A program made the position numbers and the translations under genes. Shown in pieces: positions 9,840-22,406 of a stretch of 64,000 nucleotides of DNA. The notes under the pieces are model-generated. The model was not told the DNA's origin. It did no database searches and was given only the letters and a program-made list of their open reading frames with translations. This stretch comes from Dacryopinax spathularia (taxonomy: Eukaryota > Basidiomycota > Dacrymycetes > Dacrymycetales > Dacrymycetaceae), in assembly GCA_037974965.1 (NCBI GenBank), contig JBBPFI010000012.1, forward strand, positions 992,001 to 1,056,000, in the 5' to 3' direction. Position 1 is the stretch's first letter, and every line of letters begins with the position of its first letter.

Positions 9840-12800
9840 GTTGTGTGGTCAGTGTTGAAGGGTCATACGGGGAACGAGCTTGCGCTTGTGAAAGCAGAGG
9901 AGAGGAAATGGCTCTTCAGTTCAGCGGGTGCGTGTCTTCGATCACTCGCTTCTCTCGCCTTCGTTGTCTCTGCATGTTGGGTTCGATCCGATCTGACCGG
10001 TTTCTCGTATATAGCGGACAGTACGGTGCGGGTGAGTAAACTCTACGCTTTCCCCCCTTCTCCTCTCCCATCTCCCTCTGCCCCTTTCCCTCCCTTTCCT
10101 CGCCCCTCTCCCTCACCCCGCTCCTCTGCGTTTTCCTTCCTTATGCGAACGAGTAGCAATAGCTGACACCTTGTCCAGGTCTGGTCCACAGAGGGCTTAT
10201 CGCCCATATACCTCCTCCTTCCCGTCCTTGACGTCTATTCGGGCGATAGATTCACCCTTGCGTGGAATGCTGCTCAGTCTGTCCTGTATTTCGGCTGTCA
10301 GGACACGTCGATCCAGTTCTACTCTTTCGCCAACTGTCGGGCGTTGCCGCCTACTTCTTCCAACACCACCACCTCCGCCGCCAACACCCATGCCGCCTCC
10401 GCCACCCGCAGCCCCGGCCTGGCATCGACTACAGGCACGAACACGGGCACGTCCACGCCCCACCGCCAACCACACAAATTCTTCGACTCCTCCCCCCGTT
10501 TCTTCCACGCCACCCGACTACAAGACACAGGCATCACCACTGTCCAGTGCCCGAAACGGTGCACGTCGAAGCGGAGTGGCAGGTCCTGCGGGTGCCGAGG
10601 GGGAATATTGTGCCCAGTGCGCATTGGGGTATGTGTATGCTATGGCGCTTGTGCGTGCACATGGGCCTGAGGGTGGCGTGGGGTTGTTGACAGGGAGTGG
10701 GGATGAGGATGTCAAGGTGCGCTGCCGTCTTCTTACTATTTGCTCTACTTTATTTCCTCCTTCCCTATTGCCCCTTTTCTGCTTCTGGTTTCCCGGTCCT
10801 CGCCCTCATCCTGGACAGTTGCTAACGCGTGCGGCAGATATGGAACTGCACTCCTAACGGCCTGACACTCCGCACCACCCTTACGGGCGCGAGCGGCGGT
10901 GTGCTTTCCCTTGCTCTCAGGGAGGATACGGTCTATGCTGGCTGTCAGAGCGGGTATATAAAGGTTTGGGATCTTGAGACGGGGGCGGTGATACGGACTA
11001 TTATCGCGCAAGAGGTGCGTGCTCTACGCGCTTCTGAATGGCATGTGGGCTGACCGTGTCTGCATTAGAATGAAGATGTCCTCGCGTTGACGCTGCTCGG
11101 GAGCGACCTATATGCCGCTTAGGCGAATGGCTATATCCAGGTGCGCCGTTCTTAATGCTCAGCCCACGACCGTATATTGATCAAGCGAACAGCGATGGAA
11201 CGGCTCATTCGAGCAAACTGCCTGCTGCGCGGGGCACGAAGGCAGTGTCCTCTCCGCCATCATCGTCGCCCCTCGCCGTGTTCCCGCTGGCGAGGGAGAC
11301 GAGCGCTATCAGTTGGTGACCGGTGCTAACGACGCCACGATGAAGGTTCGCCTGCTCTCTCTTATCTCTACTCACGCAGGATGTTGATTATCATCATAGT
11401 TATGGGAGATTGAGAAGCCGCCTGAGCTGAAGCCGTCCTCGTCTGCTAGCTCGGTCAGGACTGGGCCGGATGTGAAGGCTGACGATCTAGTCGCGGCCCT
11501 CACGGACTTCGTCGCACTCCCATCCGTGAGCAACGATGCCAGCAGGGAAGACTGCAAGCAGGCGGCGTTGTTCCTCAAGCGGATCTTGACCCAGCTGGGT
11601 GCCGAGGCTCATGTGGTGCGCGTTCTTTCTACTCAGCAGTAAGACGAGTGGATGAGCTGATTGTTGTCAGCTACCGAGCAAACCGGGCCGCAAACCCGTT
11701 GTCTACGCCGCATTCCAAGGTACCGCCAAGTCCTCCGCACCCAAGCCCCGCATCCTCTTCTACGGCCACTACGACGTCATCGCCGCCCCTCCCTACGGCT
11801 GGGAGTCTCCCCCTTTCTCCCTGGAGGGGCGGAACGGCTACTTGTACGGCCGAGGCGTAACGGACAACAAAGGGCCAATCATGGCCGTCGCTATGGCTGT
11901 ATCGAAGCTACTTGCAAAACGAATGCAGGGTGCGGACGTGATCTTGCTTATCGAGGTGGTGAGTAAGAGGCGGGGAGTGAGGGGTTTGAGGATGCGGTGT
12001 ACAGGTATAAGAGCAAATCGGGAGGGTAGACGCAATTCTTGTTAGGTGCGCTTTCTTCGCCTTCCGCTACCTTGCCTGTTTCCCCATGCAATCCCGATAC
12101 TGATCACCGACCCAGCAACTCGTACTGGATTGGAGAGGACACACCGTGCTTGGCTTATGGGTTGAGGGGGGTTATACATGTTTCTTTGGAGATTGGCAAT
12201 GATCAGCCGGATCTGCATTCGGGTGTTGATGGGGGCGCTGTTAGGGAACGTATGGTAGATATGTATGCGGTCCAACCCTTTCCACTTGATCATCGGCTGA
12301 CCAGAGGGTGTCCGTAGGGTACAGTTATTGGCTAGGCTGTCCTCGGGAGATAAAGTCTTAATACCTGGCTTTTGTGAGCCCCCTCTATACTCGCATCTGG
12401 ATGTGCGACTGATGTCCAGACAGACGAAAACGCCCGACCAGCCACACAAGCCGAACTCGAGTCCTACGACCGCCTCTCCCTATTTACGGGCAAGCCCGCC
12501 GCCAACCTCCGCGCACGATGGCGCGAGCCTTCCCTCAGCATCCATACCCTCGGCGGCGCAGGACCGAACAACTCGACCGTCATCCCGCATTCTGTCCGGG
12601 CGAAGCTCTCTGTCAGGATCGTCCCCGACCAGGACCTGGAAGAGACCGCCCAGCGGCTCGTGGACCACCTCCGGACGTCGTTCGACGCGCTTAAGTCGAC
12701 GAACAAGCTCAAGATCTCGGTGGATCGGAAGGCTGATTGGTGGCTTGGGAAACTCGATGATCGGTTCTTCCTCGCTTTGGGGAGTGCGGTTGAGCAGGAT

Positions 12801-13111
12801 TGGGGTGTTAGACCGCTCAGGATACGGGAAGGAGGGGTGAGTACATTGCACTTGGCCCTGGGAAGCCTGGACTGACGTTGGGTGGTAGTCTATTCCTCCG
12901 ATTCCGTTCCTTGAAAAGGATTTTGGATGCCATGCACTTCATCTACCAATGGCCAGAGGTCGGTGCGTTCAGATGGACCTGCTCTGTTCGTGCCCCTTAA
13001 CTGACATTTACTCCAGGACCAGGCACATTTGTGCGCAACGAACGGATATCGCTCAAGAACCTGAGGAAAGGGCAAGACGTCTTCGCTCGATTCCTCAATC
13101 TCACACCATGA
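9840..13111 (+). pseudogene. DUG2: DUG2-like WD40/M20 peptidase, broken
   Basis: Dug2 is a subunit of the fungal glutathione-degradation complex: WD40 repeats at the front, an M20-type peptidase fold behind. Visible WD parts: GHTGNELALVKAEERKWLFSS, DSTVRVWSTEGLSPIY, LLTGSGDEDVK, AGCQSGYIKVWDLETGAV and LVTGANDATMK. Visible peptidase parts: DFVALPSVSND, RILFYGHYDVIAAPP, LYGRGVTDNKGPIMA, SYWIGEDTPCLAYGLRG, NNSTVIPHSVRAKLSVRIVP and DWWLGKLDDRFF. Most of about ten introns still splice cleanly, so it is a genomic copy. Lesions: a TAG inside LGSDLYAA-ANGYIQ near 11119, frame slips near 11955 (after LLIE) and 12020, another after LIPGF (about 12370-12440), and one near 13035 just before RNERISLKNLRKG. 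Sequencing error could explain one or two, hardly all. Confidence 0.8.
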
Positions 13112-13579
13112 GCTGTACAGTCACACTCGCCATTCATGTACATTACGTTTATACCTAGTTTACACTGGATATCATCGAGCATCCCTCAATTCCCATAATG
13201 TCATCATCGGACGGATCATGTTGGCTGGTCAATGTCCATGTCGTCCGCCGGGTCAACAGTGACTTCATCAAGCGCCCAAAGCTGCAGGAACTGTGACCTA
13301 TGTCAGTTATTATTATTCAAGGTTGAAGCAGCATGCGCACTTGATTCCGCTGAGCCGTTAGGTCGTCGATGATAGCAATGAAAATGAGCGCCTAGTACTT
13401 CCTGACAAAGGCGTCAGGGACCGGCCGTGCGATATTAATAGTGTGCCCTGTTGGAGGAGCACCACGCTACACCATCACTCCCTTAACTCAAACTCCATTC
13501 GTCCTACCCTTTGCTGTCCCTCTACGTCCTACGTGCTCGCATCCGACAGCCAGCATATTCTACAGAATATCTCTCTACC
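13112..13579. other. Intergenic region between DUG2 copy and RAD17
   Basis: No gene seen. It holds the presumed 3' end of the DUG2 copy and the promoter of RAD17; the 130 bp before the RAD17 ATG are C/T-rich, as is common in basidiomycete promoters. Confidence 0.4.
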
Positions 13580-15995
13580 ATGGCTAGGAAAGGAAGGAAT
13601 GAGAAAGCGCCGGTGCGACATGTGCAGCTTGCTGGCGACAGCTCGCGTACTCCGACCGGAAAGCCCTTACGGTCCGCTACGACGGTACATATATGCGCTC
13701 CTTTCTCCTCTCGTTGTGCTGATTTGGGCTCAATAGCCACGGTTCTCGTTGCCTGACCAAGGAACGTCGAAGACTCCGTCACGGGCGGCGACTGCGGAGC
13801 GGTTGCGAACTCCATGTCGGCCTCTTGCGCGAACAACGGTGAACGCAGCCGGTACGATAGTTGATACCCTAGTGCGGTCTTACGCTGACTCGTCCGTAGA
13901 AAGCAAACATATGTTGTGGATGGATCGGTATGCGCCTACTGGCAAGGTACTGTCCCTGGACTCTGGGCGCCATTTGACTCGCAGCCGAGCCTCAGCTTGC
14001 ATCAGGTGGACTTGGCGGTGCACAAGGGGAAAATTGACGAGGTGGCAAGGTGGCTTCGAGAAGCCATTTCTGCTGGCTCATCGTCGGATCCCCAAGTCCA
14101 TCATGTGAGTAGCCTTCCACCGTGATACCGCTGATTGAGCTGACATGCTCCAGCGCCTCCTCGTGCTCACCGGGCCTGCCGGCTCAGGAAAGACGACGAC
14201 GTTGCGAATACTGGCTAACGACATGCGCGTGCAGGTGCTAGAGTGGCATAACGAAGGCGACTTAGATGACTACGGTGCGCTCCTCACTGAACCGCGCTTC
14301 CGATGGCTCACACGAAATCACACCATAGAATCAGTATCTAAGAAGTTCGCTGTTTTCCTGGCCCACACAGAACACACCCTTTCAGAAGTTGCCCCTTCTA
14401 CTTCTTCTTCGCCCATGTTCAAGCATCACGTCTTTTTGCTGGAGGATCTGCCGAACGTTCAACATCCTACCATTCGGGACGCATTCCAGACTGCTCTCAA
14501 ATCCATCGTTGATGACCGTAACGCCCCTCCGGTGGTCCTGATAGTCAGCGAGACGGGCAGTAGGGGGATGGAACATGATCCTGTCGACGATCTTCACGTG
14601 AGCGTGAGGCAAATATTAGGTCCGGACCTGGACGGCCGTGCCGGTGTTCAGCTGCTTCAGTGAGTGCTGCGAGCTCGGATTCCCGTCATTGCTTCCTTAT
14701 CTTCTGACAGATTCAACCCCGTGGCGCCCACGATCATGCGCTCAGCTCTCTTGAAAATCCTGGAACAGGCAGGAACCAACGCCATATATCGACCCACGCA
14801 AGATGTGCTGGATCTCATAGTCCAGGCTTCTGTGGGGGACATCCGCAGCGCCGTACAGGCGATGCAGTTCATCTGCCTTCAAGGTATGCCAGCTCGCTCG
14901 ACGCGCAAGTCGGCGGACCGTCGGCGAACTGGCGCTCCCGACATAGAAGCCATAAAGACGATGTAAGCTTGTGCGTCATCGCATGTCTATTGTCTCTGAC
15001 AGAGTCTAGAATTGGAGCTGTTACCAGAAATGAACATGTGCTTCAGCTCTTCCATATGCTTGGCCGGATCATGTACAACAAACGTGGGTGTCTGCTTAGA
15101 TGTGGGGCCTCTGACAAGTAACCCGATTTCATCACTTAGGAGTTGGCGATGATCCAAGCGATTTGCAAGGATTAGCACACACTACAGACAATGAAAGCGC
15201 AGTGGCTTTGCCACCGCATCTGAAAGCGCGCGAACGCCGTCCTCTGAAAGTCGGTATCGATGTGAGTCTTGTTGAAGCTGCTGTCTCTTACCCCACAGCC
15301 TACTCCCGCCACAGAGCCTGTATGATGAATCGCCTATCGACATGAACCTTCTGTCCGCCTACTGTTTCGAGAACTATCCGCCCTTCTGTACACAAGCAGA
15401 GGAGATGGAAGAGGCGATAGAAGCCATCAGCTATAGCGAGGCCTTCAGCATGGACGAGGCCGTGAGTATTCCATTGAACTTTTCTGTTGTTCACTGACCG
15501 CATGTCAAGAGCCTACGTATGCATTTGCCTCAGCATGCATTCCACATTCTCGTCAGGGGGATCTTGATGGCTTTGCCTTCGCCCGTGCCGCGCCAAGGCC
15601 AGAAGTTTCTAAAGTGCAACTACTGGTCTACGAATCGCTTGGCCCAAGAGCGTTCTGAAGTATTACGGAACTGGTCGCGCACCGATATCGCAATGGCTCA
15701 AGCAGATAGCGGAGCCACGATCTTGGATCGGGCGTGGGCAATGGATCGTACTGGACATAAGTTGCCCGATAAGTTGACAAGCATTGTGCGCATGCCCTGG
15801 ACCGAAAGCGCGTTCAGCCGTCATTCATCCGAGGCCTTACTGGGTACTGAGGACGAGGACTTCGTGCCAGAGGAATCTCATGGAACAAGTGGGCAGCAAC
15901 TCGCTGCGGTTTCCGACCAACAGCCGGTAGAAACGGAAGTCACTTGGCTGGAGGAGGACGACATCGCCGAGGAGGACGACATCGCCGAGGTTTGA
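13580..15995 (+). CDS. RAD17: RAD17/Rad24-type checkpoint clamp loader subunit
   Basis: Rad17 replaces Rfc1 in the clamp loader that places the Rad9-Rad1-Hus1 ring on damaged DNA. At least nine exons splice without a stop from the ATG at 13580. Order of parts: a basic Ser/Thr-rich N-terminus, LWMDRYAPTGK, VDLAVHKGKIDEVARWL, Walker A in LVLTGPAGSGKTTTLRIL, HHVFLLEDLPNV as the Walker B-like region, FNPVAPTIMRSALLKIL, VGDIRSAVQAMQFICLQ (sensor/lid region), then HVLQLFHMLGRIMYNKR and LLSAYCFENYPPFC of the C-terminal domain. It ends in an acidic tail with a duplicated 18-bp unit (EEDDIAEEDDIAEV). Junctions such as TTVNAA-E-SKHMLWMDRY and KT-I-IGAVTRNEHVL keep frame. It converges with the large orphan downstream. 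Family identity is firm; splice sites are hand-made. Confidence 0.82.
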
Positions 15996-16290
15996 CCTCT
16001 GTGGAGGCGACGTGAGCGTGTGCCTTGCTGGTGGTTTTAAGGACATGAGGACTGCTATAAGATGCCGAAGGCTGTAACAGTAGGTAGTATGGGTAGTTAG
16101 TGTATCATTCCTCGTGATTGTTCTCCTATCATCGTGTACAACTGCAATGAGAGCAATAATGTATCAGACCGGGTTAATCACAACAGACCTTGGGTGGATC
16201 CTTGTTGTACAATATACGGAGGGGGTGGTATGAAGTGAAAACACACAATACTCTCAGTGCCAAACAATCTGCGGACGACCGTGGTGCCTC

Positions 16291-19200
16291 TCAATTTCTA
16301 TTGTTACTCTGTGCGCGGGCAAGCCGCCTCTTCACCTTCTTCCTTCTGGCTTGTCTCTTGGCCTTCGTGTCAGCTGGCGCCCCAGTCAGTCCCAATATAC
16401 GATTCTGCCTGAGGTAGAAGGTGGCTTTGTTGGGCGCGAACAGCTTTCCCTTGTGCGCAGAGACTGAAGGCAAATACTGCACGTAGGGATCGGCGTCCGA
16501 CGGTGGTGATTGAGAGGCATACATGGGCACCTCTACCCAGTCGCTGTCGTCCCCCTCTGTGTCGTATAACTGTACCGGGACTACAGCGGTTGTCCGTCAG
16601 TCATGCGCGTATACACGAGAGCTGATGCTTACTGCCTTGCATTCTTGTTGTGAAGAACATGCAACTTGGGGCTCCATCCTCGCTTGGGGCTCCATCCTCG
16701 CTACATTTGACACACTTCTCGCCTTCGGTCCTCCAGCAAGTTTCCGTCCTCTTACTTAGCGTCTTGCCAGTCTTGGCATTCCTTCGCTCCCCCCTGCAGT
16801 GTTGACAGCGGTACATGCCATGAGCAATCTGCTCCGGGGGGTCATTATTATGGACGTTGGAAAAGGGTAAGTTGACTTACAATGGTTCGCTTTTCTCGCT
16901 CGTGGAATCTGGTTATCACCAGCCCAGCTCGACGTATCCGAGGTGCAGTGACACGCCACCAGACGTATGGCTTTGGGCGATACTTGCGGCCGAGTATTCT
17001 GTTGTCCTTGGCCGGGTCGTACACAGGTAAGCTCAGTCGAATATTTGGGGGGAAGTATCTGGAGGTGAAGCTGCCTTTTGCGTAGAAGTCGTCCTCCCGC
17101 CTCCACCGAGCTTTCCGCGCGTCGCAGTAACGCCAAGCAGGCGAGACGGCAGATTCGAATGGGGAGGACGGTGTTACAGGCTGGTCATCTTCTTCAGTGT
17201 CCTCGTCATCCACATCTTGGCTGGAAATGCTCCATTGGCTTAGTTCGGAGCCTTGGGGATCCGGAAGGGTGGCTTCGCTCTCTTCACTGTCATCCTCCTG
17301 CCGGTGGGCATGCCGGCCCGATCGAGCTTTCTTTCCATAGTCGGATGCGCTATTGCGTCGCTGGGACGCCGGTCGCGTGGGACCTTCGTGCTCGGAATCG
17401 GGCTGTGATGAAGCGCGAGATCGCTTCCCAGAGCCGCGGGGCAAGGTCGCCACCTTCCCTCGCTGCTTCGGCGGAGTTCCTAATGATGGGGATATAGACC
17501 GAGTCCTGGTTGTATCCACGGCCGGGTCGTCATCCTTGTCAGCTGGGGGTGTCTTTGCCACCTGGCCTGAGCTGGGAGGAGCGGAGTGGTCTTCCATGCT
17601 CTCAAGGCGATCTGGCGGTGCCAGGTGACGCTCATCCCCTTCATGATTGGCTGAGATTCGCTCAGCCGGGGAAGGCACACGTGTAGGTGTGGAGGGTTGA
17701 GGAGTCCAGCCGCTATGGCTGGGTGGCCATTCATCTCGATGGTTACCTGGACGACGACTCGGGCCAGCGGCGTGCTTTGGCTGTTCGGGCATGCCTTCGG
17801 CGACATCATGTCTCGCGAACTCAGGTACGACCTCAGGCTCAGGGGTGAGTAAATGAAGAGGCGACTTTGGTCGTATAGCGGCATGTTCCCTTGCTCCATT
17901 CCTGACTCGAGACTCTACCGCATGGAGATGATCCTGGTAGTGTTCTACTTGTTGGACCTCGGATATACCCGCCCTTGTTTGATGATGTTGTCGGTGGCGA
18001 AGAGGGATGAGCGTACGACTGGGTATGTGTGCCTCTAGTTCCGTGTTTCCTGTCGCCACAAGGTTGTGGGCTTCACGAAGTAGTCGGATCGACTTCTGCA
18101 GATATATGTCATCAATCTGGTCGAACAAGGCCTCGTCAAAAGTGGAGAAGCACAGGCCCTGGAACAAATTCCGGTTAGCATGGTGCTGTCATGTTATGAG
18201 CCGCTACTGACAATGACGCGGCAGGCCTCTTTGACCCGGCTTATACGTTCATCATGGGTTTCCCTTGCCGTCGGGGCTTGACACGCTTTTGCCAGTTTTT
18301 TCAACCACGGTGCCATCTCTCGAGGTTCAACTTGTCGAGGACTCAATGGTTGGCCGGCATCGCACCGTAAGACCAGTGCCAAGGGCACGCAATCAAGAGG
18401 CAGTATAACGGCCGGAATGGGAAGTCCCAAGAGGGGCTGCGGAACCACGAGCGCATTCAGAGCCTTCAGCATGGCGATGAGTATCCCGTTCGTCGCCTGG
18501 GACGGCAGAGTGGTCGCAGTATAATGCTGGATAAGGTACCGAATCTTGAAACCTTTCAGTCAGCTTCGGCAAGTGAACAGGAGGGTCCTAGAGGGAAGAC
18601 TCACCCAGACATCAGCGACATGATGCAAGTACATATCGACGCTGTCCTTCTCAGCTTTGGCATCCCATTTCACACCGGGAATGATGGATTGGATCAAATC
18701 AGCTCCGAACTGGTGATCGAGGTAGCTGCGCACGTATTCGGTGCGCGCACTTCCGTCATCTTCATACCAAGACAATAGCTGCGCCGACCGTTTTGCAGTC
18801 TTCGGCGCTGTGCGCCATATCCAGGGCTCGCGGCCCAACGCGTAATATCGGAATGTTTGTGGAACTTAAACCGCGTCCAGCACCGTGTCCACCGAAGACA
18901 GGGCGTACTTCCAGACGTTGTCGCGCGCGCAAAGGACGTCCTGGAGCAAGCGCCACTGCAACTGGCCTGGCAGCTCATCTATACCAATAGCTTGAACCGC
19001 CGCGTCAATATGCTTCTGTGCAGATACCTGAGCGATCGATTCATGACTCATCGCTCAAGCACTAACCCACAAAGAGGCTATTTTCTCGGTGTGCGAGCAG
19101 CATTCTTCGTGTCTTGCCTGTGTCATGGAGGGACACGGGCCCATGGAGTCTAGCAGCGCCTTCATGCAGTAACCGAAACAGTATCGCAGTCGATTATGCC

Positions 19201-19788
19201 ATGTTATGACAATCGGCTCCGTTGGCGCTTCTGAAATGTGGCGAAGGTTGAGCACACCGTCATCACTGATCAGATGCTTGGGATATGGAGCGTCTGAGAC
19301 GTCTGCATCTTCCCAGGCATCGCTTCCCGTGTCGTAGCCGGCAGGCAATAGGGAAGTGACGATGGAACGATCTCTGCCTTGGGGAATCTGTACTTTATTC
19401 CAGCCAACCACACGCCTTTGCGCGTTCAAAACTGAGAGCACATGCGTACGCAAGAAGAGGGGATGTTGATTGCTCAAGCCCATCCAGAAGTAGAACTTGA
19501 TGACAGGCATCTGGTAGAGGCGGCGAGTGAGTGGACACCTTTCAGCCCGGGAGGTGTCCTGTGTCGCACCAGTATGCCGGACCAAGCCGCGATATCAGCC
19601 AAGGCTTCTGCGGGGCGTGTTTTATTGCATCTCAACAATAGTCCCCGTGCGCGGATGACGATGGTCAAGATCCTTTCTAGATGCTGAGGAAGCTCGTCGA
19701 CGAGGACCTTCTGGATGGTCTTCGAGGAACGTCCTGCCAGAAAGGCGTTTGCCGACCGAACATGCGTAGAGGACCGTCTTGTTGTCAT
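16291..19788 (-). CDS. Large multi-exon orphan protein with a Cys cluster near the C-terminus
   Basis: I do not recognise this protein. Exons run from the ATG at 19788 (MTTRRSSTHVRSANAFLAG) through helical, Leu-rich segments (19585-19055, 18838-18560, 18472-18194). A Ser/Pro/Asp/Glu-rich, presumably disordered region of about 300 residues follows (18167-17100). Then comes a compact Trp/Tyr/Arg-rich part (PAWRYCDARKARWRREDDFY, KPYVWWRVTAPRIRRAGLVI). A Cys cluster follows at 16816-16650, with CQHC about 25 residues before CWRTEGEKCVKC and then SCMFF; this is possibly a zinc-binding knuckle. The last exon ends in a basic KAKRQARRKKVKRR tail. A 17-bp tandem duplication (SEDGAPSEDGAPS) lies in the Cys region. 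The start is 291 bp from the start of the divergent gene at 20080. Exon borders in 18.5-19.1 kb are uncertain. The basic tail and Cys cluster suggest a nuclear nucleic-acid-binding protein; that is inference. Confidence 0.55.
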
Positions 19789-20000
19789 CTTCCAGAGGGG
19801 ATAACCCGATCAGGCAGTCACAGTTGCCTTATGAGGGCTGTCGATGTTGGATAGACCTGCAGAATGAGAACGTATGCGGAGGTTGAAGCTGCTCAGGCTT
19901 TCCAGTTGGCGAACCTGAAGAGGCACATGGTTGGTTGCGGTTGCGTTTGCTCCCGTGACACCGAATGGATCATGCGTTGGCGAACTTGCGCGCAAGGAGG

Positions 20001-20007
20001 TATAAAG
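20001..20007 (+). promoter_or_regulatory. TATA box of the gene starting at 20080
   Basis: tataaag lies 79 bp before the ATG and is followed by a C-run (20046-20060) immediately upstream of the start. The divergent gene at 19788 shares this 291-bp intergenic space. Confidence 0.5.
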
Positions 20008-20079
20008 AGGTGGGGTGCGTGGTGGGGTGAAACACCCCCCCTCTTTGCCCCCCCCCGCCCGTTTTCACCTATACCAGCC

Positions 20080-22254
20080 ATGGCCAATGCAGCTGTCTTC
20101 AACGATACCAGAACCCACTATTCCTCTCTTCACTCGCCGCCATCTACATATTATCAGCAGCCTCCCCGACCAGACAGACCGCGATTCCCTTTTCCGGTTA
20201 TTTACCCGCCCATCCCTACCGAGCTACAGGTCAGGCCACCATCCACCTTCTACAAGACTGTGCAGACGCGGACAGCTGAACATCACGGGTTTCGGCAACC
20301 AATTGCTGCGTTCCTTATCGAGGGTGGATGGCAGGTCTTCGTGGATGTTCACGGCAACGTCCGAGCCTTCCCCGCAGGCGGGACCGCAGCAGAGTGGTCG
20401 CTCCCCGAGCGTGCTGATGCCAACCATGTCCTCTCACTATACGGACGGCCCCAGCTCTCGACTTATGGCGAGGATGCCCTGGTCGCTGTTGTATCGTGGA
20501 AACTCCACGCGGTGACGATGGAGCACGCCATCCCACTGCCGCGGCCCGCGGCGACCCTGACGCGTGTCATCACGTATTGCCTCATATTCCGACGCGGCCA
20601 CGCCGTTGAGGCCAATGTCGTTCAAGGCAGCGCTTACCCTGTTGCATTGGCCTATCCCTGGGCTACGTTTGCGGATCGAGGTGACATTGCCCGTGCGCAC
20701 TGCAGGAACTTAGGGGACGGCCGGGTAGCGGATTTGGAGGTGGATACTTTCGTATGCTTTCTGCTTTTCCTCGCGATCATCGATCTCGCTGACGTGTCTG
20801 GCAGCATGGCACGGTGTCTGGCACATATCTTCTGCCCTCGCACGCGCTGTTGCTCCACAATGACGAACATGGATTTCTCATGACATTCAGCCAACCGGCC
20901 ATCGAGCGCAAGACCTTCACGGTATCCGCCTCCATTCCACCCATCAATCTATTCAAGCGGGTACAACCCCAGCAAGATACCTGCTTGAATCTGATTACAC
21001 ATGCATTCGAGGTCATGTATCACTCTTCCGTCGGTCGAGTCGTTGCTGTGCGACGCAGCTCCGACATTTGGCTGTTTTGTCAAGCCGTCACGGCCATCGA
21101 CGTGGCTGCGCCCACCTGTTGGGCAGAAATTCCTATCGATCCGGGCTTCGCAGTATCGGCTATGTGTCTGGGTCCGGGTGGACTGAGCCTGTGGTATCTC
21201 GCTCAAGAGATCGGTACCGGCACGACTCATGTTAGGATGGCAGTTCTCCCTCCCTTCCCTGACTTATTCAGGACGCTCCCCGAAAAGAGCACGGAATACT
21301 GCGACGTAGCCCGCGCTACGGGGCCAACTAATACCCTGCTCCACTGCAATCGCATGGTGCTTCTGGAAGAGAAGTCGACCGTGCAGCAGTGTGTTTTGTT
21401 GGTCGGTCAACTTGAAACAGCTGTTTGGCATGAGCTGTTGTGCGACGCATGTACCGAGTCCGCTGCGCACCAAGCACCGCCTACCATCTTGGGTGAGGCA
21501 GTTGACAGAGCCATGCTCCAAGTCGCGGCTCCTTCCAATGTTGTCAGTCATTTCCTTCGCTCCTCTTTCGAGGCCGAAATCTGAAGCATCCATTTAGAGC
21601 ATGCTGTACGCCCGTGACGCGGCTGGTGGTATCGTTGAGAAATCGTCCTTGGACCATCCCCCCTCCCTGGAGGGCATCCGGCCCCTCTGGAGCTCGGCTC
21701 CACACCTTGAGGCGCAATTAGCGCGTTTTTATGGTGGGAAAAGAGGCGCCCAAGTGATCCTCCAAAAGAGCTATGGCGTCACGCGGCCTATGAAGCTTCT
21801 GGCGATGCACACGGATGCTTATCGTTCTATTTGGATTGCGGCGATAGCCCGTCCCGGTGGGCTGCGATATCTGGCACTACGAATGCCGGAATCCACTGCT
21901 CAGGACACCGACAGCGAAGGGTCCTCGGAGGAAGGGTCTGAGGACGAGGACATGTCAGATGCCGAGTCGCTCGATTCTGATCGCATGTCCGACGAAGACG
22001 AAACCGCTTCGAAGCATACACTTTTTCGGTACGACGACTATCGAGCTTCCACCGCACTGTCACTTTTGGAAATCGACGACGCCGACATGGATGGGTTCTA
22101 CAAACGACCTCACCCAGACGCTTGGCACAACTACTCTGCTTTAGCCAAGGATATCGCCACGCTTGCCAATCAGAAACTGAAGGAGGAGGTGCGTCAGGCG
22201 GCCGCAATACGGCTCGGCCTGTCTTGGTCTGGATCCCGCACTACATCCTTCTAA
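20080..22254 (+). CDS. Orphan protein with an acidic insert near its C-terminus
   Basis: Three main exons: an exon from the ATG at 20080 (MANAAVFNDTRTHYSS), an intron at about 20753-20805 splicing DTF to HGTVSGTY, a long exon to about 21540, and an intron of 58 nt ending just before 21599 (APSN to SMLYARDAAG). The result is about 690 residues. The front is Pro/Tyr-rich; the middle alternates short hydrophobic strands with turns (GGWQVFVDVHGNVRAF, DALVAVVSWKLHAVTM, GRVVAVRRSSDIWLF), which would fit a beta-rich fold, though I could not count repeats. Residues from 21,900 on form a Glu/Asp/Ser-rich stretch (DSEGSSEEGSEDEDMSDAES) followed by a helical end. No catalytic motif was recognised. It converges with the deaminase-like gene at 22407-23861. 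Confidence 0.55.
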
Positions 22255-22406
22255 CGGGGCCGTCCGCACTGTATTACTGTATGAAGGAATCCGTCGCTGT
22301 ACGTAGTACCCTGCTTGTAATGATATCATCTGGTCCACCGTGTTCCTACCACTCCTCCCTAGTGACCAGCGAGGTAGCGTCTGCAACTGTCCGAACACTC
22401 CACGCT

